Source: Pleurocapsa sp. FMAR1
Lineage (GTDB): Bacteria > Cyanobacteriota > Cyanobacteriia > Cyanobacteriales > Xenococcaceae
Reading direction: 5' to 3'
Assembly: GCF_963665995.1 (NCBI RefSeq)
Contig: NZ_OY762512.1
Span: 3,844,001 to 3,908,000 of the forward strand
DNA: 64,000 bases
A program made the translations under genes and the position numbers. Numbering within the stretch: position 1 is the stretch's first letter; each line of letters opens with the position of its first letter. Below, one piece after another: positions 27,008-36,602 of this stretch. Under the pieces are notes generated by a model. That model saw nothing but the letters and a program-made list of their open reading frames with translations, did no database searches and had not been told where the DNA came from.

Positions 27008-27982
27008 TTACCTATCACTTAATCTAGTTAGTGCAAAAATTTCCTCTTGTACTGCTTTGTTCCATTGTTGACGATATTCACCCAAATCTATTTTTTTAAG
27101 AGTTAATTCTCTAATCGCATTGACGATAGACTCTGAAGAATTTTCTACTAATACAGCCCATTCCCCAAATAATTTTTCAGTTAATGATGTCTTGCTAATA
27201 ACTAATTGAGTATCTGACGATAAAGCTTCACAGGCACCACTGGGTTGAGTTGCATTACTAGTGGTCAATACTAAAGATGCCAAACTTGAACATAAGACTT
27301 GATGATATTCTTCAGTGGCTAGAAAACCAGTCAAGGTGACATTATCTAATCTTTGCAAACTGGCTGCCGTTTTTGCATTCAGCTTGTTAATATCAGCGGT
27401 AATTACAAAGTTATATTCAATCAGCTTTGCCATAGTTTCAATCAATAAATCTACTGGTTCATCCCACGGATCGAATGAGGCAATAACTAAAATCTGTTTG
27501 GCTTGGCGTTTTTGGGGTTTGGTTGGCGCGATCGCCTTAATAGGATCGGAAATTGTAAACAGCTTGGCTTGAGGATAAATTTTGGAAACTAACTGAAACA
27601 TTTCGGCATTGTGAACAATAATTGCCAAAGCATTTTTTAGCAAAGCTTTGCTTAGAGGCAAGCTTTGCCACATTTCCACTTGAAATAAAGGATTATGAGC
27701 ATCAATTATATAAGGAGTTTTGGTAAGTAAAGCTGGCAAAGCACTAAAGGTAGGAGGACATTGAGCCACTACAAAATCAGGCTTTTTAGTTAAAATAGCT
27801 TGAACGCTTACTACCAGTTTTATTAGATAGTCTAAAGGTCGTAAATATTTACTTTTGAATAAATGAGGAATAAACTTTAGCTCACAATTAATCAGAGGAG
27901 CGAGAACTTCAGGTCTTCTTTGATACTGCTTCCAAACTAGGAACAAACCAGAAAATTTATTGGCTGAATTGCTATTCGACAT
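27008..27982 (-). CDS. GT-B glycosyltransferase
   Basis: A 324-residue protein resembling short GT4/GT33-type transferases. An N-terminal acceptor domain contains 'KPDFVVAQCPPTFSALPALL' and 'TPYIIDAHNPLFQVEMW'. A C-terminal domain starts 'QILVIASFDPWDEPVDLLIE' and has 'SNATQPSGACEALSSDTQLV', in which a single Glu sits at the usual donor-binding place. It is somewhat short (usual 350-400). It converges with the GH10 gene 43 bp away. Likely another transferase of the polysaccharide locus. Confidence 0.7.
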   Translation of the reverse strand: MSNSNSANKFSGLFLVWKQYQRRPEVLAPLINCELKFIPHLFKSKYLRPLDYLIKLVVSVQAILTKKPDFVVAQCPPTFSALPALLTKTPYIIDAHNPLFQVEMWQSLPLSKALLKNALAIIVHNAEMFQLVSKIYPQAKLFTISDPIKAIAPTKPQKRQAKQILVIASFDPWDEPVDLLIETMAKLIEYNFVITADINKLNAKTAASLQRLDNVTLTGFLATEEYHQVLCSSLASLVLTTSNATQPSGACEALSSDTQLVISKTSLTEKLFGEWAVLVENSSESIVNAIRELTLKKIDLGEYRQQWNKAVQEEIFALTRLSDR

Positions 27983-28517
27983 TACTCACAACATAATTAA
28001 CTATAATTAGCAGCTGTCTTAAACTTTTAAATTAGTATTGGTTTATTAAACTTGAAAGGAATAAAAGTTAGTAGGTTTGACTTCATATAATAGTATAGTC
28101 TAGTCAGATTTTTTGTTAAAGGCTATTTTTTGTCCTATTGTCAATAAACTATCAGCTAGATAATTAATATATGATAACTACTAACTAATTTACAGTTTAA
28201 ATAGGTAAAAAATCATAATGTTTTTCATTATATTTTTGTAATAGTTATGTATTTTAATATTATGTTTGACAATACGATTAAAACTAGTTAACCTTTTATT
28301 TACTAATATTGTATTACACATTTAGCGATTATTTTTTTAAAACTAGCTTAATTGGAAGCTATACAAGTTAATTACTTCTATGAAAAATAGTACAGATAAT
28401 GAATACATAAATCTAATTTTTTTTTACTGCTGACAATATTTTTAAGATCGGCTATGCTAAGTTGTTTGTTTTTGTTAATTACATATTTAAATAGTAGTTT
28501 GAAGTTGACAACAACTA
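27983..28517. other. AT-rich divergent intergenic region
   Basis: A 535-bp stretch of very AT-rich DNA between divergent glycosyltransferase genes. No open frame, repeat pair or RNA was recognised. It must supply promoters for both flanking genes. Confidence 0.4.
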
Positions 28518-29552
28518 ATGAAAATTTATACTTTCAATGCACCTGTAGATACTCGTGTAGAATTATTATGGTCTTTGAGATCTAGAAACAGAGACAAGAT
28601 ATTTGACAATTTTATACATCAAAACAAATACACAGAGGTCAGTTCAATTCAAGACTGTGATTTAGCCGTATATCCTAATAAAGTTTTTCATCCAGAAACT
28701 CTAAATTTTGATAGATCTGTATTCACAGCAGCAAAAAAAGCTGAACAATATAATAAGCCTCTAATTATTGATGCAACTAGTGATTCTGATATTTTTCTAA
28801 AAATACCAACAGCTAAAATACTGCGCTGTGGTTTGTATAAAAGCTTGAAAAAACCTTTTGAAATAGAATGTCCTTTTTGGAGTAATTATAGGACTAAAAA
28901 AAGCCTAGATGCTTTAATAGCATTACCTAAAAAATTAAAGCCAGCAATTGGTTTTTGCGGGACTATATCATCTATAGGCAAATTATCCCAGCTAGGGAAA
29001 TTAATGTTACCCGCGAAAGTTGCCAAAGCAGTTTTGGCTGAAGGTAAATTAGCTCACAAGGTTAATATTAAACTTCGAGAAGGCATGAGTCTAAAATTAA
29101 GAACATTAGCTATTAACATTCTGTCACTAGATACAAGAATTGAGGGTCATTTCGATATTAGCGATCCCTATCAAAGCTACTATTTTAAAAATGAAACTAA
29201 TCAACAACTATTAGAAAATTTGTTTGTAACTAATACAAGTAAATGCGACTATATTTTGTGTATTAGAGGAACTGGTAACTATTCTGGACGCTTTTACATG
29301 GCTTTAAATGCAGGACGTATACCAGTGGTTTTAGACACTGATATAGTTATTCCCTTTGAAGACAAATTACATATAGTCAAGATTCCAGTTCAGTCTCTAG
29401 AAAATATTGGAGATTTTGTTTTAAAGCATTTTGAGCAAACAACTGATAAAGAACTAAATACAATGAAGGCGCAAAATCGTTTTGTCTATAATCGATTTAT
29501 ATCGCCTGAAAAGTTTTTTCCTAACCTATTACATAGTATCGCAGTACGTTAA
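28518..29552 (+). CDS. Exostosin-like (GT47) glycosyltransferase
   Basis: A 344-residue protein whose C-terminal half matches the exostosin family: 'CDYILCIRGTGNYSGRFYMA' (about residues 247-266) then 'LNAGRIPVVLDTDIVIPFED', the nucleotide-sugar binding region, and the tail 'FVYNRFISPEKFF'. The N-terminal half is poorly conserved. No signal or membrane helix is seen, so it should act in the cytosol. It is the last glycan gene of the locus and is separated from it by a long AT-rich gap. Confidence 0.72.
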   Translation: MKIYTFNAPVDTRVELLWSLRSRNRDKIFDNFIHQNKYTEVSSIQDCDLAVYPNKVFHPETLNFDRSVFTAAKKAEQYNKPLIIDATSDSDIFLKIPTAKILRCGLYKSLKKPFEIECPFWSNYRTKKSLDALIALPKKLKPAIGFCGTISSIGKLSQLGKLMLPAKVAKAVLAEGKLAHKVNIKLREGMSLKLRTLAINILSLDTRIEGHFDISDPYQSYYFKNETNQQLLENLFVTNTSKCDYILCIRGTGNYSGRFYMALNAGRIPVVLDTDIVIPFEDKLHIVKIPVQSLENIGDFVLKHFEQTTDKELNTMKAQNRFVYNRFISPEKFFPNLLHSIAVR

Positions 29553-29559
29553 TCGGTTA

Positions 29560-29610
29560 GCGGTGCGACCCCGCGTCGCCGTCAGGCGCAAGGGAACGCG
29601 CACCAAGACA
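29560..29610. repeat. 51-bp palindromic repeat, short form
   Basis: A GC-rich element starting GCGGTGCGACCCCGCGTCGC and ending GCGCACCAAGACA. The same start and end occur at 43164-43265 inside the chelatase gene, where a longer middle is present, and the same end occurs at 41769-41781 in the IS1-type element. It begins 8 bp after the exostosin-like stop codon. The remaining DNA up to 29960 holds no gene. Confidence 0.75.
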
Positions 29611-29634
29611 GGAAAAAAAATTTAATTGCTCGTA

Positions 29635-29660
29635 AGTAAAAAGTAAAAAGTAAAAAGTAG
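29635..29660. repeat. Heptamer tandem repeat (AGTAAAA)n
   Basis: Three copies of the 7-mer AGTAAAA plus a partial fourth. A short tandem repeat of the STRR kind, next to the palindromic repeat. Confidence 0.7.
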
Positions 29661-29960
29661 CCAAGGTGTACCCACCGCAGGGAGTATCTTAACACAGCCT
29701 CGTATTGCTATATGTAAGCGCACCGAGTCAAAATGGCTTTGGAAAAGACGAAGAAAAAAACCGCAGCGATTAAAAGCTTACATAGTTAGATTAAGCCATT
29801 TGTCATTACGGTTTGAAATTTATATTTTTAATTTCTTGTGTCTTTCGCCTCATTAGTTAGGCAAAACTTAAGTATTGAGCAACTAGCGACTAGTAACTAT
29901 CAAAATCAAGCAAAGCATTAAAACTAAACCTTTTGAAAATATAAAAACGCTATAAACAGG

Positions 29961-30170
29961 CTACTTTAATTTATAGTTACTGTCTAACCAGCATTGGGGA
30001 AGACTTTCTCCAGAAGGAAAAACAAGATTTTGCTTATCAAAAGGTTCTGGCGGCTGTTCGTTTTGACCAGCTTGCATTTGACCTGTTACTTTATCTTTGA
30101 AGGGATCGATTAGCTCGTCTATTTCAGAAATTTCGATCAATTCATCGTCTTGCTTGTTTTTCAATAACAT
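29961..30170 (-). CDS. Conserved small acidic protein (69 aa)
   Basis: A 69-residue protein. The start is fixed at the ATG at 30170 by a consensus AAGGAG ribosome-binding site 7 bp upstream; an in-frame TTG at 30206 is rejected. The sequence is acidic at the N-terminus ('DELIEISEIDELIDPFKD') and ends with 'FPSGESLPQCWLDSNYK'. From memory, that C-terminal block recurs in small cyanobacterial proteins of unknown function. No known domain, membrane segment or signal peptide. Monocistronic. Confidence 0.6.
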   Translation of the reverse strand: MLLKNKQDDELIEISEIDELIDPFKDKVTGQMQAGQNEQPPEPFDKQNLVFPSGESLPQCWLDSNYKLK

Positions 30171-30361
30171 TGAGTAGCTCCTTGCTTGTGAGTGTAGATA
30201 AAACATTGTAGATAGTTTGCAATTTTCTTACAAAAACAATCAGCAATATTTACACACTCTAAAGTATTACTAAGCCGATGCTATTTCCATCTAGCAAAAG
30301 GCTTAGATTTCAAGACACGCATTACAAGCTTATCCCACGGCTATAAAGCTTAAATCAGCAT

Positions 30362-30937
30362 TTAGTCAGTTAAACCGCCAAATACACCTTTAAGCGCAGC
30401 AATCCCATCTTCTGCTGCTGCCCAAATACCGTCTTCTGGTTCGTTCCCTGTTAACTGGCGCACGCCATAATAGTAGATTGAGCCTTTTAATTGTTCTTGA
30501 TGGGCGCGGTTCTTGAAGTTGACTTTGTTTATCGGGTCTACTAATTTCTGTAAAATACCGTCAGTTGCTTGGGCTGCTTTATGTACCAATAAACCAGTCA
30601 TCACTAACTGATGCTTTAGCCCTTCGTGCTGCATAAATTTTTCGTATATGTCCAAATCATTTTCAGACATAAGACTTTCCATAACCTGCACCATTTCGGT
30701 AATAGTATCACTAGGTTGAGAAGTCACTTCCAATTCAGCAATAGCTTCGTCAATTGCAGTTAAACTTTTGCGATCATCCTCTAACATATTTGTTAAGGTT
30801 TCTGAAACTTTTTTGTTATCAGTACTTGCCTTTAATAACTTTTCTTCGTTGGAAATCATTAAATTTTGCAGAGTTTTCATATCTGCTAATTTGCGAGCGA
30901 TCGCATTTTTTTTGGTGGTTTCTAATGTAGCTGCCAT
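30362..30937 (-). CDS. Predicted all-helical protein (191 aa)
   Basis: A 191-residue soluble protein predicted to be almost entirely helical, with heptad-like charged stretches near residues 10-70 and 'EKFMQHEGLKHQLVMTGLLV' near residues 100-119 holding two His and one Glu. Start ATG at 30937. It resembles the N-terminal domain that precedes the hemerythrin HHE domain in some cyanobacterial proteins, but no HHE domain follows the stop at 30362. A ferritin-like or stress-related role is possible. The family could not be named with confidence. Confidence 0.5.
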   Translation of the reverse strand: MAATLETTKKNAIARKLADMKTLQNLMISNEEKLLKASTDNKKVSETLTNMLEDDRKSLTAIDEAIAELEVTSQPSDTITEMVQVMESLMSENDLDIYEKFMQHEGLKHQLVMTGLLVHKAAQATDGILQKLVDPINKVNFKNRAHQEQLKGSIYYYGVRQLTGNEPEDGIWAAAEDGIAALKGVFGGLTD

Positions 30938-31133
30938 AAGCTGCTTTTACTCCAATTTCTAATTAATTTTGTCTAACGATTATAGTCTGACGTTAATTTT
31001 GAGGAGAAACATCTTACTTATGATTGATCAATGTTTTCATTTATTAATTAGGCAAACAATAAAACTAGCCAAAAGTTATAGATTAAGTTTAGTAATCTAT
31101 TAAATATTGATTAATTGATGATTGTTCATTGTC

Positions 31134-32474
31134 TTATAATGCTCCTGCTGCGGTTTTGTCAATGATGCTTCCACCGTTTAAGTGAGTAGTAATGTTGATG
31201 GCTTGCATTACTGGTTTACCTAATGCGCCGTTATGATAATCGATGACGCTAACTGCACAGTTACCCTGTTTAATGTTCCAAAAGTTATCTGGCTTTAACC
31301 CAAGTAAATAGCAAAGAATCACTTTATTTATGGCATCGTGAGCTACTACTAGAACTGTTTTAGGTGTGTCTGTATTACTGTAATCAGCGGCAATTTTATT
31401 CCAGGCTGCTACACCTCGATCCCAAACCTGCTGTAAATTTTCTCCTTCTGGCATTTGTACTGTTTCGGGTTTATCTTTCCATTGTTGCAGCAAGTCAGGA
31501 TACTCTGTCTGGATTTGGGTCTCTAACATCCCTTCCCATAAACCATGACAAATTTCAATCAATTCAGAAGTTGTCTGTAGTTTGACACCTGGATGTTCTT
31601 CCAAGATGATCTCTGCGGTTTCTTTGGGACGCATCATAGGACTTGAGATGGCAAAATCTATCGGTACATTCTGTAGAAACGTGCCAGCTTTACGGCTTTG
31701 CGATCGCCCGTTATCATTAAGCGGAATATCTCTAATACCCTGAAAGCGGGATTCTTTATTCCAGTTGGTTTCTCCATGTCGCACCAACAACAAACGAGGT
31801 CCTTGGTGAGATGGACGAGTGGGGGGAACTGGAATACCTAAATGGGATGTTTGATTAAGAGATTCTAGCTGTACAGAGTCGCCAAAGTTAAGCGAAAAGT
31901 TAATAATATTGATACAGCAATTAGACTGCTGAATCGAATGATAGCGATCGCTTGAGATGCCAATCGCACTCATAATTAGACAACGATTGATACCGTTATG
32001 AGCCACAATCAAAATTGTTTTGCCAAAATGCTGGGCGATTGCCTCACGCCAGAAGTCTTGTGCCTGTTGATAGAGAGCTAGTACAGGGTAGTGTTCTGTA
32101 CCGTCTTCGAGAATCATCTTAAATTCTTGCGGATTTTCTTTCCACTGACGATAATCATCAGCAAATCTGGACATTACTTCATCTTTTTTTAGTTTTTCCC
32201 ACAAAGGTAAATCAATTTCCATCAATTTGTCTGTAGGCTCTAAATCGGGAAGATTCGCTAAACCTGCATGAATCGTTTCTGCCGTCTTTTTTGCTCGCTG
32301 CAAAGGACTACAATAAAAGGCATCAATCTTTACGTCACTGAGAGCTTGCCCTACCTGTTGCGCGTCAGCAATCCCTCGATCAGTTAAGACAGATTCATTA
32401 CAACGACCTTGAATTATCTTCTGAGCGTTATAGGTGCTTTGTCCGTGGCGAACGATAATTACACGAGTAGCCAA
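31134..32474 (-). CDS. Tandem-domain histidine phosphatase (phosphoglycerate mutase family)
   Basis: A 446-residue fusion of two histidine-phosphatase domains. The first has 'IIVRHGQSTYNAQ' (RHG at residues 9-11), 'FYCSPLQRAKKTAE' and 'LIVAHNG'. The second has 'LLVRHGETNWNKES' near residue 230, 'AISSPMMRPKETAE' and 'LVVAHDA'. Both keep the RHG and distal His, so both may be active. This double form is known in cyanobacteria, where one member was described as a phosphoserine phosphatase. Substrate here is unknown. The start is TTG at 32474, supported by GGAGG 8 bp upstream. Monocistronic. Confidence 0.85.
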   Translation of the reverse strand: MATRVIIVRHGQSTYNAQKIIQGRCNESVLTDRGIADAQQVGQALSDVKIDAFYCSPLQRAKKTAETIHAGLANLPDLEPTDKLMEIDLPLWEKLKKDEVMSRFADDYRQWKENPQEFKMILEDGTEHYPVLALYQQAQDFWREAIAQHFGKTILIVAHNGINRCLIMSAIGISSDRYHSIQQSNCCINIINFSLNFGDSVQLESLNQTSHLGIPVPPTRPSHQGPRLLLVRHGETNWNKESRFQGIRDIPLNDNGRSQSRKAGTFLQNVPIDFAISSPMMRPKETAEIILEEHPGVKLQTTSELIEICHGLWEGMLETQIQTEYPDLLQQWKDKPETVQMPEGENLQQVWDRGVAAWNKIAADYSNTDTPKTVLVVAHDAINKVILCYLLGLKPDNFWNIKQGNCAVSVIDYHNGALGKPVMQAINITTHLNGGSIIDKTAAGAL

Positions 32475-32651
32475 TCTTTTAATCCTCCAAATTGATTCAC
32501 CTCAGTTATTGTATCCACAAACCGAAGAATCTCCAGTATTGTAAGTTTTTATTCATTAGTTGCCCTTACTTAAAAGATTGATAAGTATTCTCGGAAAGGG
32601 GATAATGCCAAAGGCATATAAGAAAATAATGATTATTAATTTCCCTATCTA

Positions 32652-34217
32652 ATGACACCTAAGCGAATAATTCTAGCTTTACTGACCATATTTGCGATCG
32701 CTATGATTGGTTTTTCTCTAAACAACAGTCTTTCTCAACCACAGATTCAAAGCCGTTTAGAGCTATATCAAACTAATTTAGTCCTCCAGGTAGCAGAATT
32801 TAAATCGAGTCCTACAGATGAGTTCGATCTCAACAGTGCAGTTAGCTCTTTAGTAGGAGAAGATCCCTACTCCTCGGCTAGCAAACAATATCAAAAAGTT
32901 CGCCAAGAATCAGCAGCTAGTCGTCAGACTTTTAGCTCTCAGCTACAGCAGCTAGAAACATCGAATACAGACCTGGTTAGCAATAAGCCAGAAGCAAATG
33001 CTGCTGGAGAAACACAGCTTAAACAGCAAATAGGCGCATTAGATCGCTTTATTAATGAATTGGGTGTAAAACAGGGAATCTTACTGGCGGTACAGGGTAA
33101 GCCAGAAGAGGCGATTGCGATTTGGGAGCGGGAAATTAAGCGGATCGATAACCCTGAAGATAATTATGTGCAAACGGCAACGTTACTTAAGCAACTATGG
33201 CAAGGTAAATCTCCAGAATTAGAAGCAAGCGTAGGAATTATTGAAAACAATTTAGATAGTTGGTTTCGCTATCAGGCTTTGGCACAATTGGATCGGGTTA
33301 ACAATCGAACCAATGATTTAGCTGCGCTACAAACTAAAGAAATACAAATTGCTGCTAATTCAATCATCAAGCTAGCCGTAATTAGTGGTATTCCTGTTTT
33401 TGGTGGCATAGGCGGAGTGATTTTATTAGTCTTCTTAATTGTGCAGGGGTTGACCAAAAAGGAGACTTCTATTCTGGCTACAAATAATAACAACAAATGG
33501 GAAACTCCTTGGGATTGGGAAATAACCTGGCAGGTTTTGATTGTTGGCTTTTTCTTTATTAGTCAAGTTGTTTTACCTATTTTTGTAATACCTTTGTTGT
33601 TAGGTATTTTTCAGCTTAATCCTGCTAATTTTTCTCTCAGAATCAAGGCTTTATATGTTTTGGCGACTTATTTCTTGATGGCCGCCGGAGGTATTTCAGT
33701 GCTTTATTTTTCAATTAAGTCTTTTCTTCCCTTACCTGAAGACTGGTTTAAATTTAAGCTGAAAAGCAACTGGTTTATTTGGGGGTTTGGAGGCTATTTA
33801 ACTGCTGTACCTTTAGTCTTGTTGGTGTCTTTGATTAATCAGCAAATATGGCACGGACAAGGGGGAAGTAACCCATTGCTATTTTTAGCTTTGCAAGCAC
33901 AGGACAAAGTAGCGTTAGCAGTATTTTTTAGTACAGCCTCGATCGCGGCACCGATTTTTGAAGAGATAATGTTTAGAGGTTTTTTGTTACCTTCTTTGAC
34001 CCGCTATCTGCCAGTGTGGGGCGCAATTGTTCTGAGTGGCTTTATTTTTGCGATCGCTCACCTGAGCTTATCAGAAGTTTTACCCTTAGCTACTTTAGGT
34101 ATTGTCCTGGGAGTAGTCTACACGCGATCGCGTAATCTTTTAGCTCCAATGTTACTTCATAGCCTCTGGAATAGTGGCACATTAATTAGTTTGTTTGTTT
34201 TAGGTAGTGGAGTTTAG
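32652..34217 (+). CDS. CPBP-family intramembrane glutamic protease
   Basis: A 521-residue membrane protein. It has an N-terminal anchor (about residues 7-25), a soluble helical region with TPR-like character (to about 230), then several membrane helices ending in the CPBP (Abi/Rce1-type) core. The catalytic pair is in 'FEEIMFRGFLLPS' (EExxxR, near residue 437), followed by 'FAIAHLSLSEVLPL' with the conserved His and 'PMLLHSLWNSGTL' with the last His/Asn. Such proteases act on membrane proteins. The long extra-membrane N-terminal region is seen in other cyanobacterial members. Monocistronic. Confidence 0.83.
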   Translation: MTPKRIILALLTIFAIAMIGFSLNNSLSQPQIQSRLELYQTNLVLQVAEFKSSPTDEFDLNSAVSSLVGEDPYSSASKQYQKVRQESAASRQTFSSQLQQLETSNTDLVSNKPEANAAGETQLKQQIGALDRFINELGVKQGILLAVQGKPEEAIAIWEREIKRIDNPEDNYVQTATLLKQLWQGKSPELEASVGIIENNLDSWFRYQALAQLDRVNNRTNDLAALQTKEIQIAANSIIKLAVISGIPVFGGIGGVILLVFLIVQGLTKKETSILATNNNNKWETPWDWEITWQVLIVGFFFISQVVLPIFVIPLLLGIFQLNPANFSLRIKALYVLATYFLMAAGGISVLYFSIKSFLPLPEDWFKFKLKSNWFIWGFGGYLTAVPLVLLVSLINQQIWHGQGGSNPLLFLALQAQDKVALAVFFSTASIAAPIFEEIMFRGFLLPSLTRYLPVWGAIVLSGFIFAIAHLSLSEVLPLATLGIVLGVVYTRSRNLLAPMLLHSLWNSGTLISLFVLGSGV

Positions 34218-34812
34218 TATCGCTACGCTTAAGTAAGTAGCTAGGCGGAATTAAATATAAAATGTTATAGCCGATAATTGCCTATTTCACTACGATTTTT
34301 CATCTCTTGTATGAAGTATCATACAACCCCATTGCTCGCTCGAATAAACGTTCAAATGTAGAGAGTGTTCCGTCTGGTTTTATAACCAATTTAAAAAATA
34401 CGATTGGTTTGATAGGTGCTTAGAGCAATGCTGAGGTTTTGTTTTTATAGCCAGTCAAGCCAATATTGAGAACAAAGCATTTCCAAGGATGGGTTGGCAG
34501 ATAAAGATAAGCTGTTCATTTATAGCTAAGGGAAAAGTTCGCTCCTATTTTGGCATAGATAATTTTATTTAGCGTTGCTGAATAAGTAACGATATTTTTG
34601 GCAAAATAAATGGATGAAATGCTCCAAATGTATATTAAAAGCAACTAATTGGAGTGTTTGACTTGGAAACACAAGCGGACTTGGAAAAGCGCGAGAGTGT
34701 TGACTGGGGGAACTTTCCCCCAGTCTTAAATTATGGTTTTACAGATAAATTTCAACCAGAATGGGAAGATCGAATATTTTTAATTTACATCAGACATATC
34801 TAGTAAAAAATA
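34218..34812. other. 595-bp gap with a GC-rich hairpin
   Basis: No gene is recognised between the CPBP protease and the response regulator. A hairpin with arms GACTGGGGGA (34702-34711) and TCCCCCAGTC (34716-34725) stands out; without a T-run it is more like a palindromic repeat than a terminator. A 39-codon minus-strand frame near 34313-34430 is too weak to call. Confidence 0.4.
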
Positions 34813-35568
34813 TTAACCGAAGCGATAGCCAAAACCTCTAACTGTAATCAGATACTCAGGCTGACTAGGTTCTTCTTCTAATTTTTCCCGTAACCAGCGG
34901 ATATGAACATCTACGGTTTTGGTATCTCCCAAAAAGTCTGGACCCCAAACTTGATCGATTAATTGTTCCCTAGACCAAACTCGACGGGGATAGCTCATAA
35001 ACAATTCTAATAAACGAAATTCTTTAGGAGACAAATTTACTTCCGAACCCCTGACCACAACCCGACACTCTTCAGCAAACAGATTTATATCACGATACTT
35101 TTGAACCGAACTAGAACTAGAAGACGAGCTTGTGTATCTTTGGCGACGCAACAAGGCACGACAACGAGCTACAAGTTCTCTCATACTAAAGGGTTTGGTC
35201 AGATAATCATCTGCACCTACCTCTAAGCCCAATACGCGGTCTGTTTCGCTGCTTTTGGCACTAATTACTAAGATAGGTGTAATATCCTCTTCATAGCGCA
35301 ATAAACGGCAAATATCTAAGCCATTAACTTCAGGCAGCATCAGGTCTAAAATAATTAAATCTGGAGCTAATTTTGCTTGGCTCAGGTTGGGGTTTTGCAG
35401 CATATTTAGTGCTGCTCTACCATTGCTGGCGGTGTGAACCTCAAAACCTTCTTCTTCTAAAGCAATTACAACCATCTCTCTAATTAAGTCTTCATCTTCA
35501 ACTAGTAAGATGCGATTTGTTTGAGTCAATTTAGATTCGACTGGAGGCTGGATTTCTGAACACAGCAT
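34813..35568 (-). CDS. OmpR/PhoB-family response regulator
   Basis: A 251-residue two-component regulator. The receiver domain (about residues 18-135) has acidic residues in 'ILLVEDEDLIRE', the phospho-acceptor Asp in 'LIILDLMLPEVNG' and the conserved Lys in 'DDYLTKPFSMREL'. A poly-serine linker follows (about residues 150-158), then a winged-helix DNA-binding domain with 'NLSPKEFRLLELF' and 'VDVHIRWLREKLEE'. It is a transcription factor. No histidine kinase gene is adjacent, so the signal is unknown. It resembles the PhoB/SphR type, but the specific name is not safe. A short AT-rich leader separates it from the sulfite-oxidase-like gene. Confidence 0.87.
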   Translation of the reverse strand: MLCSEIQPPVESKLTQTNRILLVEDEDLIREMVVIALEEEGFEVHTASNGRAALNMLQNPNLSQAKLAPDLIILDLMLPEVNGLDICRLLRYEEDITPILVISAKSSETDRVLGLEVGADDYLTKPFSMRELVARCRALLRRQRYTSSSSSSSSVQKYRDINLFAEECRVVVRGSEVNLSPKEFRLLELFMSYPRRVWSREQLIDQVWGPDFLGDTKTVDVHIRWLREKLEEEPSQPEYLITVRGFGYRFG

Positions 35569-35663
35569 AAATAAATACCTTAAATTATCAGTAATATTAC
35601 ATATACATTAAAATTTGCACCTAGTAACATCCTAAGCAAATTATTAATGTGGTTAAGGTTTGG

Positions 35664-36260
35664 TTATCGACCTGCATAGCGTTCTTCTGCCCATGGCTCT
35701 CCCCGTCGATGATAGCCATTTCGTTCCCAAAAACCAGATTCATCGTGGTCTAAAAATTCGATGCCGTTGATCCATTTAGCACTTTTCCAAGCATATAAAT
35801 GAGGCACAACTAATCTCATCGGACCTCCATGTTCGGCAGGTAGAGGTTCGCCGTCAAGGGTATGAGCAAAAAAGTTTTCGGCGCGGGCAAAGTCATCCAA
35901 GGGCAAATTAGTCGTGTAACCACCATAGGAATGTTGCAAAATATGAGTTGCTTTGGGGTCAATCTCAAGTGCCTCAAGAAAATCTGTAACCCTGACTCCT
36001 CTCCACTGTACATCTAGCTTTGACCAACGAGTTACGCAGTGAAAATCAGCGGTAATATCCTGCTGGGGCAAACTCATAAAATCTGACCAGTCAAAGGTTT
36101 TAGGTGTAACCAAACCCCATACTTTAAACAGCCAATTATCAGTAGAAACTTGAGGCGTTTCTCCATAGGTGAGAACAGGAAACCCCTTAGCTAGATACTG
36201 ACCAGGAGGAACTCTTTGTTTTTGGTCTGCTTCTGGTTTAGTAAAAAATTTTCTCTCCAT
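35664..36260 (-). CDS. Sulfite-oxidase-like molybdopterin oxidoreductase
   Basis: A 198-residue protein with the oxidoreductase molybdopterin-binding fold (SUOX/YedY-like, YuiH group). The start is placed at the ATG at 36260; an in-frame codon at 36311 would add an unsupported leader. The Mo-coordinating Cys75 lies in 'ADFHCVTRWSKLDVQW'. 'LQHSYGGYTTNLPL' and 'HGGPMRLVVPHLYAWKSAKW' are further family blocks. No signal peptide is seen, so it should be cytosolic, unlike YedY. Its substrate is unknown; sulfite itself is only a guess. Confidence 0.83.
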   Translation of the reverse strand: MERKFFTKPEADQKQRVPPGQYLAKGFPVLTYGETPQVSTDNWLFKVWGLVTPKTFDWSDFMSLPQQDITADFHCVTRWSKLDVQWRGVRVTDFLEALEIDPKATHILQHSYGGYTTNLPLDDFARAENFFAHTLDGEPLPAEHGGPMRLVVPHLYAWKSAKWINGIEFLDHDESGFWERNGYHRRGEPWAEERYAGR

Positions 36261-36370
36261 AGTTGTCAGTTTAATAAACTTCTCGTTTAAATTAATTCTA
36301 GTAAAAAACAAAGGTGCGTAACCTTAAGGCACACACCATTACTTTCCCAATCTATACTTATCGACAAAAC

Positions 36371-36547
36371 CTATTCTTCGTCATCCTCTTCATCATCTTG
36401 AGGATAGACAAAGCTATTAGAACGTCCAGACAAGACGGATTTACCCAGAGATAAAGCTTTTTTAGCTTCTACTGCTGCCTTGCGCTTCCAGACTGCTTTG
36501 CGACTATCACGTTTCGATTTAGAAGTTTTCTTCTTTGGTACTGCCAT
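36371..36547 (-). CDS. rpmF: Ribosomal protein bL32
   Basis: A 58-residue basic protein. It begins '[20 protein letters not shown]' as in cyanobacterial L32, continues with '[20 protein letters not shown]', and ends with an acidic tail '[11 protein letters not shown]'. L32 is a small protein of the large ribosomal subunit near the peptidyl-transferase exit region. It lacks the zinc-binding cysteines, as expected for the C-minus type of cyanobacteria. It lies alone between the sulfite-oxidase-like gene and a conserved hypothetical gene. Confidence 0.92.
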   Translation of the reverse strand: MAVPKKKTSKSKRDSRKAVWKRKAAVEAKKALSLGKSVLSGRSNSFVYPQDDEEDDEE

Positions 36548-36602
36548 AATTATTTAATTTAAGAGGACAACCTTACTATTGTAATGGTTATGTCCCAAAA
36601 AG

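Noticed and set aside
34313-34430. 39-codon minus-strand frame with protein-like composition
   Set aside because: Too short, no start context and no recognised family; possibly a fragment of a decayed gene but not supportable.
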